Assembly (NCBI GenBank): GCA_947452995.1
Contig: CANGEV010000006.1
Location: 62,001 to 126,000, forward strand
Source of the DNA: Chitinophagales bacterium
GTDB lineage: Bacteria > Bacteroidota > Bacteroidia > Chitinophagales > CAIODY01
Length of the DNA stretch: 64,000 nt
Direction of reading: 5' to 3'
Below, piece by piece: positions 1 through 9,497 of the stretch (position 1 is the first letter of the stretch; each line of letters starts with the position of its first letter). The notes beneath the pieces were generated by a model. It did no database searches. It saw only the letters and a list, made by a program, of their open reading frames with translations, and had not been told where the DNA came from. The translations under genes were made by a program, and so were the position numbers.

Positions 1-804
1 TTTTACGGCAGCCGGAAAGTGAGGAAACATGGAAGCGGCAATATAGAGGAGCAGACTTTCTGTTAGCGCATGATTATTTCTTACGGCTATGCGAGAGAAG
101 TTGATGTTTTGATATACGTGCATTAGCTGCGCATAAACACTTTGCTCCAATCGTTTCCAAAACTCTTCAGTTATATGTTCATCTGCCTGATAATAATTAA
201 GTGCCATCAACCAATGTAGGAGGCGTAGTGAAATTTCTTGACTGCAGCGATAATGTGGACCAAGTTCTGGAGGGTTATTTAAGATCCAGTCGTTGATTTC
301 ATCAATAACTTCTTTTGCATGATTTTCTTGAAAGTGATAGTCGTGTCGAATGATATCTAGCAGGTGTGTGAATCGTGCGCGTTCCCAAACGTATTTGATA
401 TCTCCTTGTGCTGCGGAATAGTCTGCTATTTTCGACCAATGTGTTTTATTATTGTAAACATAGCCGCTATCTGGGTTTTGATGCCATGGATTATCCGCAT
501 TTATTTTTTTCCATTCGCTTCGAAAGAAATAGATGGAACCATTTTGGATATTTTCATAGTGGGTTCGTAAAATTTGACTATTATTTCGTTCAAGATTAAA
601 TGTTCCACGTGTAACAAAAAGCTTTGTGGAATTGTCTTTCAGCCAATTTTTATAGGTCGTTAATTGGCTTAATTTCGAATGAGTGGGTGCGTATAATTGA
701 ACTGGCAAAAAGATTTTTTTCGCCTCGTATTGCAGACGAAAAAGGGCATAGCGAGCCCCCATATTTCGGAGTAGTTGCCCTATCAAAAACAGCTTTTGTA
801 TCAT
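1..804 (-). CDS. Heparinase II/III-like (alginate lyase family) protein, 3' part outside the window
   Basis: The reading frame opens at 804 with ATG overlapping the upstream gene's stop as ATGA and stays open for 268 codons to the left edge, so the C-terminal part is missing. The visible part resembles the helical N-terminal domain of heparinase II/III-type lyases, with motifs YVWERARF, GPHYRCSQEISLRLLHWL and NNHALTESLLLY. Such proteins are usually 550-700 residues, with the catalytic and beta-sandwich parts in the missing half. It is the last visible gene of a capsule/exopolysaccharide operon and directly follows a two-domain oxidoreductase, a pairing seen often in polysaccharide loci. I infer that it cleaves or edits a uronic-acid-containing polymer. 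No signal peptide is obvious. Family assignment is fairly firm; substrate is unknown. Confidence 0.8.
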   Translation of the reverse strand, partial: MIQKLFLIGQLLRNMGARYALFRLQYEAKKIFLPVQLYAPTHSKLSQLTTYKNWLKDNSTKLFVTRGTFNLERNNSQILRTHYENIQNGSIYFFRSEWKKINADNPWHQNPDSGYVYNNKTHWSKIADYSAAQGDIKYVWERARFTHLLDIIRHDYHFQENHAKEVIDEINDWILNNPPELGPHYRCSQEISLRLLHWLMALNYYQADEHITEEFWKRLEQSVYAQLMHVYQNINFSRIAVRNNHALTESLLLYIAASMFPHFPAAVK

Positions 805-2912
805 ATAGAAATCCAGCTTCCTTTTTTCAATGATTCGATAGCTGCTAGGCTTGCGCGCGAAGTATTTATAATTTCATCGAAGGGGATTAATGCTGCACCA
901 CCATGATTCATAAGCGTAGTGAGTTGTTCGAACTGCTTTGCATGACCTTTATCTTGCTTGGTTTTTAACTTGCTGAAGCCCTTTATACCAAAACCCTCTG
1001 TGCTTCTGAAATTATCCATAACAATGGTTTTTTCTTGGAAGTATAGTTCAAGACGTTCTTTTGAATATTGTTTACTACCATTTGCGAAATAGTTGATCAC
1101 GACATTTGAACCGTTCTCATATTGCAGTACGATGCTTGCGTTATCTGTGTTTTCGCTTGGATGTGTACCCAATGAATTCATCATAACCGCTTTCACCTTG
1201 CTGCCTGTAAAGTAAGTTGCTAAATCGATAAAATGACAAGCTTCTCCGATAATCCGTCCGCCACCTACCTGCATATCGTGTACCCAACTATTTGCTGGAA
1301 TAAAGCCTGCATTCATTGTCGCAACCATATTGATTGCTTGTCCGGCAGATAACAGACTTTTTATTTTCTGGCTATGCGGTGAAAATCTTCTATTGAAACC
1401 AACGTGTAATGCTTTGCCAGACTTTTGATAGGCTTGAATGATTCCGTCCAAGCTTTCATTATTTAACGCGAGCGGTTTTTCGACAAATACATTTTTCCCT
1501 GCTTCTAAGGCCTTTTGTACCATGGAAGCATGTAAATTGTGTCGTGTAGTAATGATGAGCGTATCTACCTGTGAATCTGCGAGAGACTCTTCAAAATTTG
1601 TTGAAGAAACTGCTATACCATATTTTTTGGCCATGAGTGATCCGTTCAAGCCATTGAGGCTCACGATACTATGTATCGGAGCATTCAATTTTTTCAGCGC
1701 AGGTAATAAGGTCATTTTAGTAAAATTACCTGAACCAACGATACAGAAGGCTTTTTGGGATGCGGCTTGACTATGATTTGGATAGCGAATGGTTTGACTT
1801 CTATCTACCATCTGTGGATAGCGGAGGATAGACGCGATTGTATTTCTTTTTCCTAAATCACCATAAATTGTTTTGTATTCTTCAAGTGCTACGATTTCCG
1901 AAATTAATTCTTTCAGCTGTAAGTTCCCTTGGGCAGCGGCTTGTAAGATTGTTTCGAAATTTCGCTTCTCTGTCCAACGTACATACGCTAAAGGATAATC
2001 TTGTCCTTTGCTTTCATATTGTTCATCATAACGCCCTGGTCCGTAAGAACAAGAAACTTGAAAACTTAATTCCTTTTCATAGAAGTCGGCTCGCGAAATA
2101 TCAAGTCCGATTACGCCCACCAGTACGATTCTCCCGCGCTTTCGACTCATTTTTGCGGCATGACTAATAATACTATTATCTTTTGTGGATGCTGTGATAA
2201 GAACAGCATCTGCACCGATACCATTGGTGCATTGCATCACCGCGGCAACAACATCATTTTGTACTGCATTGATAGTAGTAATGCCCCATTTGGCGGCCAT
2301 TCCTAGTTTTTGTTCGTCAATATCAATTCCTATAACACGACATCCGTTGGCTTTTAATAACTGTGCAGTGATTAAGCCAATGAGTCCCATTCCATATACT
2401 ATCACAGTTTCACCAAGGGTTGGAGCAACCAAGCGAATTCCTTGCAGTCCGATAGAACCGATAACGGTGAAGCAAGCTTCTTCATCCGAGACATTGTCAG
2501 GAATAGCAGCGACTAAATTAATGGGGACAGAAACGATTTCAGCATGTGCTCCGTTAGAAGCAACGCGATCGCCGATTTTAAAATCACTCACGCCATCGCC
2601 GATTCCGATAACTCTACCGACGTTACAATAACCTAGCGGAAGGGGCTGATCTAACTTATTGAATACAGCTTCTAGAGTTGGTAGCAGTCCATCACTTTTT
2701 ATTTTGTCCAACACTTGTTTCACCTTATCAGGTTGTTGACGAGCCTTCGCAATCAAGCTTGATTTGCCAAACTCAACCAACATTTTCTCAGTCCCTAAAG
2801 ACACCAGACTATGCGTCGTTTGGATGAGTACATGTCCTTGTGAAACTTCTGGTGCAGGTATTTCTTCTAAAAGTGTTTCACCACTTCTCAGGTTTTGTAT
2901 GATTTGCTTCAT
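801..2912 (-). CDS. Two-domain oxidoreductase: zinc-type alcohol dehydrogenase fused to Gfo/Idh/MocA dehydrogenase
   Basis: The 703-residue protein has an N-terminal medium-chain dehydrogenase-like half (about 1-360) with a Rossmann motif in [18 protein letters not shown] second Rossmann domain of the Gfo/Idh/MocA family (about 385-700) starts at [12 protein letters not shown] and contains the EKPLAL segment typical of that family's active-site lysine. This fusion occurs in bacterial polysaccharide clusters and is thought to modify nucleotide sugars or sugar residues; the reaction has not been established to my knowledge. The start overlaps the upstream acetyltransferase stop by 4 nt (ATGA) and the stop overlaps the next start likewise, so translational coupling is likely. 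Domain calls are firm; substrate is unknown. Confidence 0.9.
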   Translation of the reverse strand: MKQIIQNLRSGETLLEEIPAPEVSQGHVLIQTTHSLVSLGTEKMLVEFGKSSLIAKARQQPDKVKQVLDKIKSDGLLPTLEAVFNKLDQPLPLGYCNVGRVIGIGDGVSDFKIGDRVASNGAHAEIVSVPINLVAAIPDNVSDEEACFTVIGSIGLQGIRLVAPTLGETVIVYGMGLIGLITAQLLKANGCRVIGIDIDEQKLGMAAKWGITTINAVQNDVVAAVMQCTNGIGADAVLITASTKDNSIISHAAKMSRKRGRIVLVGVIGLDISRADFYEKELSFQVSCSYGPGRYDEQYESKGQDYPLAYVRWTEKRNFETILQAAAQGNLQLKELISEIVALEEYKTIYGDLGKRNTIASILRYPQMVDRSQTIRYPNHSQAASQKAFCIVGSGNFTKMTLLPALKKLNAPIHSIVSLNGLNGSLMAKKYGIAVSSTNFEESLADSQVDTLIITTRHNLHASMVQKALEAGKNVFVEKPLALNNESLDGIIQAYQKSGKALHVGFNRRFSPHSQKIKSLLSAGQAINMVATMNAGFIPANSWVHDMQVGGGRIIGEACHFIDLATYFTGSKVKAVMMNSLGTHPSENTDNASIVLQYENGSNVVINYFANGSKQYSKERLELYFQEKTIVMDNFRSTEGFGIKGFSKLKTKQDKGHAKQFEQLTTLMNHGGAALIPFDEIINTSRASLAAIESLKKGSWISI

Positions 2913-3379
2913 GGGTTTAAGCGCTTTCGTTCTCTAATAAATTTTGCAGGGTTTCCGCCTACGATAGCGTAAGGCGCGACGTCTTTAGTGACGACTGCTC
3001 CGGCAGCAATAACGGCTCCTTGACTAATATGTACTCCTTGTAAAATAATTGCTCCATGTCCGACCCACACATCCTCTTCAATCGTGATTGTCTTAAACGT
3101 ATCTCTACCCGCAAAACGCATTGGCACGTCGATATCATCAAACTTATGATCACCACCTACTAGGGCTACGCAAGATGCGAACATGACGTTTTTGCCGATG
3201 TTGGCATTCGCTCCTAGATGACATTGATGTCCCATAAAGAAGTTTTCGCCGATATTGATTTCATTCTTCCGACTCACGTGGCATTCTTTACCGCAAGAGA
3301 ATCCTGCTGCAATTTTCAGCTTGGGGTGTAAAAACTGCAATCGCATTTTTCTAATGCCGAATATTATTTTGCGAAGCAT
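2909..3379 (-). CDS. Acyltransferase of the left-handed beta-helix (hexapeptide repeat) family
   Basis: The 156-residue protein carries hexapeptide repeats ([20 protein letters not shown], then [20 protein letters not shown]) ending in [20 protein letters not shown], the usual C-terminus of sugar O-acetyltransferases of the maltose/galactoside and WcaF/WbbJ groups. The histidine in GGDHKFDD sits where the catalytic histidine is expected. It probably moves an acetyl group from acetyl-CoA to a sugar of the polysaccharide made by this operon. It lies between a glycosyltransferase (2 nt gap) and the two-domain oxidoreductase (4 nt overlap). The family is certain; acceptor sugar unknown. Confidence 0.9.
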   Translation of the reverse strand: MLRKIIFGIRKMRLQFLHPKLKIAAGFSCGKECHVSRKNEINIGENFFMGHQCHLGANANIGKNVMFASCVALVGGDHKFDDIDVPMRFAGRDTFKTITIEEDVWVGHGAIILQGVHISQGAVIAAGAVVTKDVAPYAIVGGNPAKFIRERKRLNP

Positions 3380-3381
3380 AT

Positions 3382-4542
3382 CTAGAGGTATTGATAGTAT
3401 AAGTTAAGATATTCTTGGGATATTTTCCGCCAGCTGTATTTCGAAGTATAGTTGGCAATGTCTGCATGATTTATCTGCGCTGTTCTTTTCTGCGTCCGGT
3501 AAAATTCTATTTTGTCACGGAGCTCTTCTTCTGTAGTAAATAAATATCCTCGTCCATCCGCCACTCTATCTTCCAGACCTTGGATACTGTTATTGAGTAG
3601 AATAGGTGTTCCGCAGGCGTTTGCTTCAATAGTTGTAATGCTTATACTTCCAGGATATACCGCCACATCTATATGATTATAGAATGCAGCTAATTCTTCA
3701 CTATTCAAGAATGGAAGAAACTCAACATTAAGTTGATGTTCTTTCGCAAAACTTTCTAACTCATTTTTGATAGCTAAATTACTTTCGTTGAAGCCGGCTA
3801 TTTTACAAAGAATATTCTCTTTCGAACTTGAATGGGCGAGTGCTTTCAGAATACGATCTACCCGTTTGTCTGCGTTAATCTTTCCAGCGAAGCCAAGTAT
3901 GAGTTTGTCCTTTTCCTGATTCCGCATACCTCCTTGCAGCGAGAAAATAGTTTCATCGAAGCCTAAAGGAATGATGTGAATTTTTTCAGGAGCGACGCCA
4001 TATCGATCGATTATGAATGCCTTCGACTCTTCATTCGGTGCGATGAAGGCTTTAATTTTTTTACGACCGAATAGCTGATAAATGAAGTAGGCGTTCCAAT
4101 AAAATAGTTTCGCTTTCCATCCGTTTTTATTCGCAGCGAGTCGACCGTGTTCGTTGACGAAGACAGGTGCTTTTGAAACAAGCAAGGATGTTAGTAAGGC
4201 AAGTTGGTTAACAGGATACGCAAGACCCAGTAGATGTATAATGTCTGGCTGTTTTAACTCAACCGCACGAATAAATTTAGAAATCGTTATAAGAAATGGC
4301 TTATTCGCGATTGTTATAGAAGGGAAACGTTGTATGTTATGACCCGACCATGTTTCATTCAAGTCGAATTGCTTTTTCTTTAAAAATGGTTTCCACGCAG
4401 GCTCTACACTATCGGAGGCAAAGAAGGTGGTTTCATGACCTTCTTCCCGCATACAATTTGCTAAGTAGTGATCGTGATATTTAATTTCCGTTTGAAAGGT
4501 CGACCACACTTTCAATATGGAAAGCGGTTTATTTTTTTTCAT
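3382..4542 (-). CDS. Glycosyltransferase, GT4-like (GT-B fold)
   Basis: This is a 386-residue GT-B glycosyltransferase. The N-terminal half begins with the [20 protein letters not shown] segment and contains [10 protein letters not shown]. The C-terminal half has [20 protein letters not shown], the nucleotide-sugar-binding start of glycosyltransferase group 1, and the acidic patch [14 protein letters not shown], matching the E-x7-E motif of retaining GT4 enzymes. No signal peptide or membrane segment is apparent, so it should act on the cytoplasmic face. The start overlaps the polymerase gene upstream by 14 nt. It most likely adds one sugar of the repeat unit to the lipid-linked intermediate; donor and linkage cannot be read. 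Confidence 0.9.
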   Translation of the reverse strand: MKKNKPLSILKVWSTFQTEIKYHDHYLANCMREEGHETTFFASDSVEPAWKPFLKKKQFDLNETWSGHNIQRFPSITIANKPFLITISKFIRAVELKQPDIIHLLGLAYPVNQLALLTSLLVSKAPVFVNEHGRLAANKNGWKAKLFYWNAYFIYQLFGRKKIKAFIAPNEESKAFIIDRYGVAPEKIHIIPLGFDETIFSLQGGMRNQEKDKLILGFAGKINADKRVDRILKALAHSSSKENILCKIAGFNESNLAIKNELESFAKEHQLNVEFLPFLNSEELAAFYNHIDVAVYPGSISITTIEANACGTPILLNNSIQGLEDRVADGRGYLFTTEEELRDKIEFYRTQKRTAQINHADIANYTSKYSWRKISQEYLNLYYQYL

Positions 4543-5740
4543 GGTCGATTTCTAATACTTCCCCTTCTGCACTATTATATTGTGACAATAGCAGCAAAAC
4601 ACCTATTGTTCCAAACAGTAATTTGTTTTCGAAGAAAGAGTTTGATTTTAGGTTTTCCAAAAAAAGAAAAAAGGCTACGTAAACTGCTCCTTTATATTTG
4701 ACGAAAAGGTGTTTGCGCATGAAGAAATATTTCAGACTGGCCCAAATAACACTTATTAAAAATAATAAGGTGAATAATAAGCCAGTAAAGCCAATTTCGG
4801 AAGCGACCTCTAAAAAGAGGTTATGGGGATACGCTTTGAAATCGATTCCTTTCGCTTCTTGACCATAGGAGCCTATTCCTGTACCAAGCCAAGTATTGTC
4901 TTCGATAATATTGAAGCTTGCGTTGATTAAACGAATGCGCTCATTGAGTGATTTATCGTTTCCTGAATTTAAGCGTTGAAAGCGATTTAAAGATCGGTTA
5001 TTGGATACATCGACATCCAGATAAATCATGACACTGATTAGAATCAATAGGCCACTGATAAATAGTAAAAGCCGTTTCATTCTAAAATTTAAAATCATAT
5101 AGTCGAGGAAGAGTATTGTAACTAAAATGATGATTGGTCCTCTACCACCTAGTTGAAATAAAAGGAACGCCGCAACTAGCTTTAGGGACACATCAAAAAG
5201 CGAATTTTTATTTATCAGATAGAGAAGTGAAATAACTAAAAAAGCTGACAGGACTAAATAATTAGGAATAGAGGTGGTACCATCCGTTGCTAGTATGATT
5301 AATGGTAGGAAGGTAAATCCAAAGTTTATAAAAAAAAACAAAAGGGTACCCGCTGCTACTAATAAAAAGCCTTTTACATAGTTTGTGAAAAGCGAATAAT
5401 CTGCTGGCATTAAAACGATTTGTGGGTAATAAAAGGCGGCTACAGTTAGGACAAATTGTAATATTTTTTTGTAGCAATAAGCATATGAACTTGTATACAA
5501 GAGTGATAAAGCGCTCAGAAAAAGAATTATCAAAACAAACAAAGAAGGCCATCGCCAAATTTTACCTAATAGCTTAGGTTGTAACATGATTTCAGAGGAC
5601 ATGATTAAAATGCAAAGAATACCAAACACAATTGTACTATCAATTGCTTGCAACGGCCCCCATTTCATCATCCCTGAGAATAACAAGATCAGGTAAAAAA
5701 GAATTTTTATATGTCTATAGACTTCATTCATGCGTAACAA
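4529..5740 (-). CDS. O-antigen polymerase/ligase family membrane protein (Wzy-like)
   Basis: The 403-residue protein is strongly hydrophobic with about ten predicted membrane segments. The large loop with NERIRLINASFNIIEDNTWL followed by GTGIGSYGQEA and YPHNLFLEVASEIGFTGLLF is the signature of the Wzy_C/O-antigen ligase family (PHN and the E-x-G-x2-G segment). It probably polymerises or ligates the repeat units in the periplasm after flipping. It sits between the flippase (17 nt overlap) and the glycosyltransferase (14 nt overlap), the expected setting for a Wzx/Wzy pathway. Polymerase and ligase cannot be separated from sequence alone; the flippase neighbour favours polymerase. Confidence 0.85.
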   Translation of the reverse strand: MLRMNEVYRHIKILFYLILLFSGMMKWGPLQAIDSTIVFGILCILIMSSEIMLQPKLLGKIWRWPSLFVLIILFLSALSLLYTSSYAYCYKKILQFVLTVAAFYYPQIVLMPADYSLFTNYVKGFLLVAAGTLLFFFINFGFTFLPLIILATDGTTSIPNYLVLSAFLVISLLYLINKNSLFDVSLKLVAAFLLFQLGGRGPIIILVTILFLDYMILNFRMKRLLLFISGLLILISVMIYLDVDVSNNRSLNRFQRLNSGNDKSLNERIRLINASFNIIEDNTWLGTGIGSYGQEAKGIDFKAYPHNLFLEVASEIGFTGLLFTLLFLISVIWASLKYFFMRKHLFVKYKGAVYVAFFLFLENLKSNSFFENKLLFGTIGVLLLLSQYNSAEGEVLEIDHEKK

Positions 5741-7025
5741 GACCTTTGCTGAATTTATACATAAAACTAAAGCTCACGGCATATAATAGAATATTCATGA
5801 CCACCCATCCATAAAGATATTGTAGAATATCCCAATGGAAGAAGTAGCAAAGGGCAACCACACCGAAATTCATGAGCATTCTAGCAAAATGCCACGAAAA
5901 CAAAAATCCTGTTTTACCAACTATGATTGCAGTATTGTCGACTGGGTTGGTAATAATGTTTACCATTACCATCATACTGAGGATTCCCGCCATTTTTCCT
6001 GCGAGGATCCATTTACTACCATAAATTAAATCGAAGAGAAATTCTGACGAGAGAAAAAAAGCAAGGAAAGGAATGATACTTAGGATGGCTGTTTTTTTGA
6101 CTGTGTTCATGAATAGCTTGTCAAAATGTCCTTGTTGGTGATATAGGTCGGTGGCGAACTTACGGAAGGTATCTCCAAAAGAAGTAACCACCATAGCTGT
6201 TGGTATAGTGACAATCATATAGGCTAAGGAAAAATTCCCTGCCGCTGCTTTCGAAAATTGATAGGTGATAAACCAAACAGGTATTTGTGCATAGAAGACT
6301 GAAATACCTTGGGTAAGCATCATATGTTTTGGAAAATGACTAAATTCTTTAGCAGTTTCTCGTAGATTTTGCCAAGTTAAATTCGGCTTTGAATGTTGTA
6401 TTTCTTTCCAAAGAATTCTACCTAGAATCATTGCGGAGAATAAAACACCTAATGTGCGACCGATCAGCAAACCAAAGTAGGTTTTAAAAAGGAAGAAGGC
6501 TAGGACTAGTTGGAAAGCGCCTATCAAGCCGTTTTGTAAAATTCGGTTAATTGAAACTTGTGTAAATAGTTTGTTTCTGCTACACCAAAAAAAAGTGACT
6601 TGATAAAAATTACTGAGCACCAAGTTGATGATCACTAATGGAATCCAAATCCAGCCATCTGTTTTGAGGAAATGATTAATCGTATCTTTTAGTAGCAAAC
6701 TGATTCCTAAAAGTAAGGTGCCAATTACTAATGAGAAAAGTATACTTAAGGTAGCAAGTCGTAAAGCCTTATTATCTTCCTTCGGAAGAATTATCGCCAT
6801 TTCATATCGAAGTCCGACAAAGGCATTCGCGATATTGATGATACTTAGATAGATGGCGAAGGTGCCGAAATCATCCGGACCATAAAATCGGGTAAGTAAG
6901 GGAGATAGTGCGATTGGTATCAACCCTGCAATTCCACTTCCGAGCGTGAGCTTAAGCACGGTCTGAAAGAACTCAGAACGACTCTTGTAGAAGTGATGAT
7001 ATAGAGAATCTATTTTTTCGCGCAT
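5724..7025 (-). CDS. Polysaccharide flippase (Wzx/MATE superfamily)
   Basis: The 433-residue protein has 12 or so hydrophobic segments. The N-terminus LKLTLGSGIAGLIPIALSPL followed by LTRFYGPDDFGTFAIY is the classic start of Wzx-type lipid-linked oligosaccharide flippases. It should move undecaprenyl-linked repeat units across the inner membrane. It is the first gene of the minus-strand polysaccharide operon and overlaps the polymerase gene by 17 nt. A weak -7-like element lies 42 nt upstream. A second, unrelated-context flippase is encoded at 31179-32528. Confidence 0.9.
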   Translation of the reverse strand: MREKIDSLYHHFYKSRSEFFQTVLKLTLGSGIAGLIPIALSPLLTRFYGPDDFGTFAIYLSIINIANAFVGLRYEMAIILPKEDNKALRLATLSILFSLVIGTLLLGISLLLKDTINHFLKTDGWIWIPLVIINLVLSNFYQVTFFWCSRNKLFTQVSINRILQNGLIGAFQLVLAFFLFKTYFGLLIGRTLGVLFSAMILGRILWKEIQHSKPNLTWQNLRETAKEFSHFPKHMMLTQGISVFYAQIPVWFITYQFSKAAAGNFSLAYMIVTIPTAMVVTSFGDTFRKFATDLYHQQGHFDKLFMNTVKKTAILSIIPFLAFFLSSEFLFDLIYGSKWILAGKMAGILSMMVMVNIITNPVDNTAIIVGKTGFLFSWHFARMLMNFGVVALCYFFHWDILQYLYGWVVMNILLYAVSFSFMYKFSKGLVTHE

Positions 7026-7066
7026 AAGAAGTTATTCCATCTCAAAAGCTTGAGACAGATGACCTT

Positions 7067-7074
7067 TAAAGATA
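7067..7074 (-). promoter_or_regulatory. Candidate Bacteroidota -7 element for the polysaccharide operon
   Basis: On the minus strand this reads TATCTTTA, one base off TAnnTTTG, about 42 nt upstream of the flippase start. It lies in the only gap (7026-7096) between the flippase and the ABC permease gene. I could not place a convincing -33 TTG. A short inverted repeat CTCAA-N4-TTGAG at 7041-7054 lies downstream in the leader. Weak support. Confidence 0.3.
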
Positions 7075-7096
7075 CGGCGAAAAAACGATTTTAACC

Positions 7097-8602
7097 CTAT
7101 GCTGCTTCGTTAAGCAAGGTATATCTGTACCACCACCACGCAGCTCCGGCTTGTATGGCTAGAGCAATGAAGGAGGTCCACGCTACAGACGCGTAAAAGG
7201 GCAAGAAAACAGCAATAATACTATACTCGTCATTATGGCCAACCATGAATAGTCCTGGAATAGCCCAATATACAATCACGTAGTATAAAGCAACCACTAA
7301 TAACTTGTTTTTGAATTTCGTACGATACAGTAGATAACGGCTTATCCATACATCCCGCAACAATAAAAGAATAGTAGACAATAAGCAGAGTACAATAGAA
7401 AGTCTGGAAATTTCAACTGCATTCGTAATTTCACTACCATCTTGTGACAGCCCATAATAGCGTGGATAAGCATGTAATGCATCACGAATAAAGCTACCTG
7501 TTTCACTGAGGTTAAACGTTTTAATGATGATCACAGCACCTATCGTTAGGATAAAAGCGATTAAAGAACTGAACCAAAGTGGTGCCTCCACCCAAAGCTT
7601 TCTCCATTGCAAAGTACGCAATTGTGCTATAAAGGAACGATACTCATCTTCCGCCTTACGTTCGATAAGTAATAAAAACTGTGTGATGCCGAAAAATAAG
7701 CCACTTATAAACAAGAGATGATAGTACATTGAAGTAGTGAAACTCATTTTTGGCGCATGGTAAATGTTCTTACGCAAAGTTTCATCCCATTCTCCTTCGT
7801 TAAACATAAATCCATAAAAGTATATTGCTACGAAGGCTAGAAACGCAATCCAGTAGCCTGCTTTGTTGCGATACTGTAGTTCAGTGCGAAGGTTTTGATG
7901 AATGCCAATCATACTCCAAGCAATGAAGATGAGCAAAGAAATGAAAATGGTTAATTTATTCCAGATAATTCCAAACCAAGTGATGGCACCTGATTCATAG
8001 CCAAGACTTAACAAGATACCGAAGAGCCAAGCAACGCAAGCAACGGTAACAATAGAAAGAATAAAAAAGAGGGTGGTATTGATTTTCGAATGACTAAACG
8101 AAGATTGTGCGTTTCCTGTTATGTTTAACAAGCTAAGTAAAAGCGCCAGCATATTAGCCATTAGTCCCAGTCCGAGGTGAATCATTCCGGCAAGTAGCAT
8201 ATCGCCAGCTTTTGCTGAATTGAGTGCTGCGGTGAAATAGACAAGCATAGCCAATAAACCACCGAGCCATTGAAATAAAGTGGGTCCAAAAAGTTTACCG
8301 ATCGTAAGTGTCCATGGATTTTGTCCGCTCATACGTTGACGATCCCAGGTCTTTTGATTGATTTCTTCGGCTACGGCATCTGCTGCATTCTTCGTACCCC
8401 ATACGCCTACTAAAAAATAGAAGATAGTCAGTGAAGTATTCATCATCACTTCGTTGGCGGGCGTATATTGATTGACGAAGGCGGTATTTGCAAACACGAA
8501 TACAAAGGCCATCAGGCCAAGCATTGCCCAAATTCTATTCGGACGGAGTTCAATCCACGCATTACGTTTTAATTCCGGGTTAGTGAAAATATCGAATAAC
8601 AT
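7097..8602 (-). CDS. ABC transporter permease (ABC-2-like)
   Basis: The 501-residue protein is hydrophobic throughout, with about 10-12 membrane segments and a cytoplasmic N-terminus (FTNPELKRNAWIELRPNRIW) typical of ABC-2-type permeases in Bacteroidota. It starts 1 nt after the ATPase gene's stop, so the two genes form one exporter. No periplasmic binding protein is near, which fits an exporter. Substrate is not evident. The pair could export a lipid, peptide or natural product; the adjacent beta-helix protein is secreted by another route. Confidence 0.8.
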   Translation of the reverse strand: MLFDIFTNPELKRNAWIELRPNRIWAMLGLMAFVFVFANTAFVNQYTPANEVMMNTSLTIFYFLVGVWGTKNAADAVAEEINQKTWDRQRMSGQNPWTLTIGKLFGPTLFQWLGGLLAMLVYFTAALNSAKAGDMLLAGMIHLGLGLMANMLALLLSLLNITGNAQSSFSHSKINTTLFFILSIVTVACVAWLFGILLSLGYESGAITWFGIIWNKLTIFISLLIFIAWSMIGIHQNLRTELQYRNKAGYWIAFLAFVAIYFYGFMFNEGEWDETLRKNIYHAPKMSFTTSMYYHLLFISGLFFGITQFLLLIERKAEDEYRSFIAQLRTLQWRKLWVEAPLWFSSLIAFILTIGAVIIIKTFNLSETGSFIRDALHAYPRYYGLSQDGSEITNAVEISRLSIVLCLLSTILLLLRDVWISRYLLYRTKFKNKLLVVALYYVIVYWAIPGLFMVGHNDEYSIIAVFLPFYASVAWTSFIALAIQAGAAWWWYRYTLLNEAA

Positions 8603-8603
8603 A

Positions 8604-9497
8604 TTATGCGTTTTTGATGGTTTTTAAATAAGCGTCTTGAATGTTTACATTATGTTTTCCAAAGGCGTTCACCTGAATTCCATTTTCGAGGAGGTATTGT
8701 AAAACGAGGTGTGGTGCGCTTGATTCGCTTATGTTGAAGATTGCGTTAGTGTCAGTACATTCTAATAACGTGAACAGTGCTTCGTTAGGGCAGTTTGCTA
8801 TCGAAGACGCATTGTCAGCCTGGATGAAATAAGGGATGCTCGTGATATTATTCTCGTGAATGGCGAAATCCGTTTCTACCAAATTTCCTTGTTTCAACAC
8901 AATTAAGTTGGTCGCATATTGATCAAGCTCCGCCAAAATATGAGAAGAAACTAATAAGGTAATCCCCTCCTTACAAAGCTCTTTGAATAAGCTTGCAAGA
9001 TGAATGCGCGCCTCAGGATCTAATCCGGAAGCGGGCTCGTCCAATATTAAATATTTCGGATGATGAATGATGGCTTGCGCGATGCCAACCCGTTGGCGCA
9101 TCCCACGTGATAGGCTTTTGATTGTTTCAAAACGCTTGTCTAGTAAATTTACTTGCGCGAGCACTTCATCAACACGTTCTTCGTTCACGCCATGAGCCGC
9201 CGCAAAATAACTTACAGATTGCTCAACCGTTAAGTGTTCATACAAACCGAAATTATCTGCAAGAAAACCTAATAGTCGATGACAAGCATGCGGATCAATA
9301 CTTGTATCAATGCCGTCTATAATAACACTTCCTTCTGTTGGTCGAGCGAGGGCGGTCATGCAACGCATGAGTGTTGTTTTACCAGCACCATTAGGTCCGA
9401 CCAATGCAGTGATACTACCTTCTGGAATATTGACAGTGACGTCGCTGAGGGCGTTATGACTGCCGAAGCGGAAGGAGAGGTTTTTAATTTCTATCAT
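8604..9497 (-). CDS. ABC transporter ATP-binding protein
   Basis: The 297-residue ATPase has Walker A GPNGAGKTT (about residues 34-42), signature LSRGMRQRVGIAQA, Walker B YLILDEPASGLDPEA and the H-loop SSHILAEL. The C-terminal 80 residues form the accessory domain often found in ABC-2 exporter ATPases. It powers the permease encoded immediately downstream. Its start codon lies inside the 3' end of the secreted beta-helix gene (14 nt overlap), so its translation may be coupled to that gene, an odd combination. Function as exporter ATPase is secure; cargo unknown. Confidence 0.95.
   Translation of the reverse strand: MIEIKNLSFRFGSHNALSDVTVNIPEGSITALVGPNGAGKTTLMRCMTALARPTEGSVIIDGIDTSIDPHACHRLLGFLADNFGLYEHLTVEQSVSYFAAAHGVNEERVDEVLAQVNLLDKRFETIKSLSRGMRQRVGIAQAIIHHPKYLILDEPASGLDPEARIHLASLFKELCKEGITLLVSSHILAELDQYATNLIVLKQGNLVETDFAIHENNITSIPYFIQADNASSIANCPNEALFTLLECTDTNAIFNISESSAPHLVLQYLLENGIQVNAFGKHNVNIQDAYLKTIKNA

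Noticed and set aside
364-833. Plus-strand open frames near the left edge
   Set aside because: They are antisense to the heparinase-like gene, whose minus-strand frame is continuous for 268 codons and shows family motifs.
2185-2631. Plus-strand open frame of 148 codons inside the two-domain oxidoreductase gene
   Set aside because: It is antisense to well-conserved dehydrogenase sequence and has no domain features or promoter.
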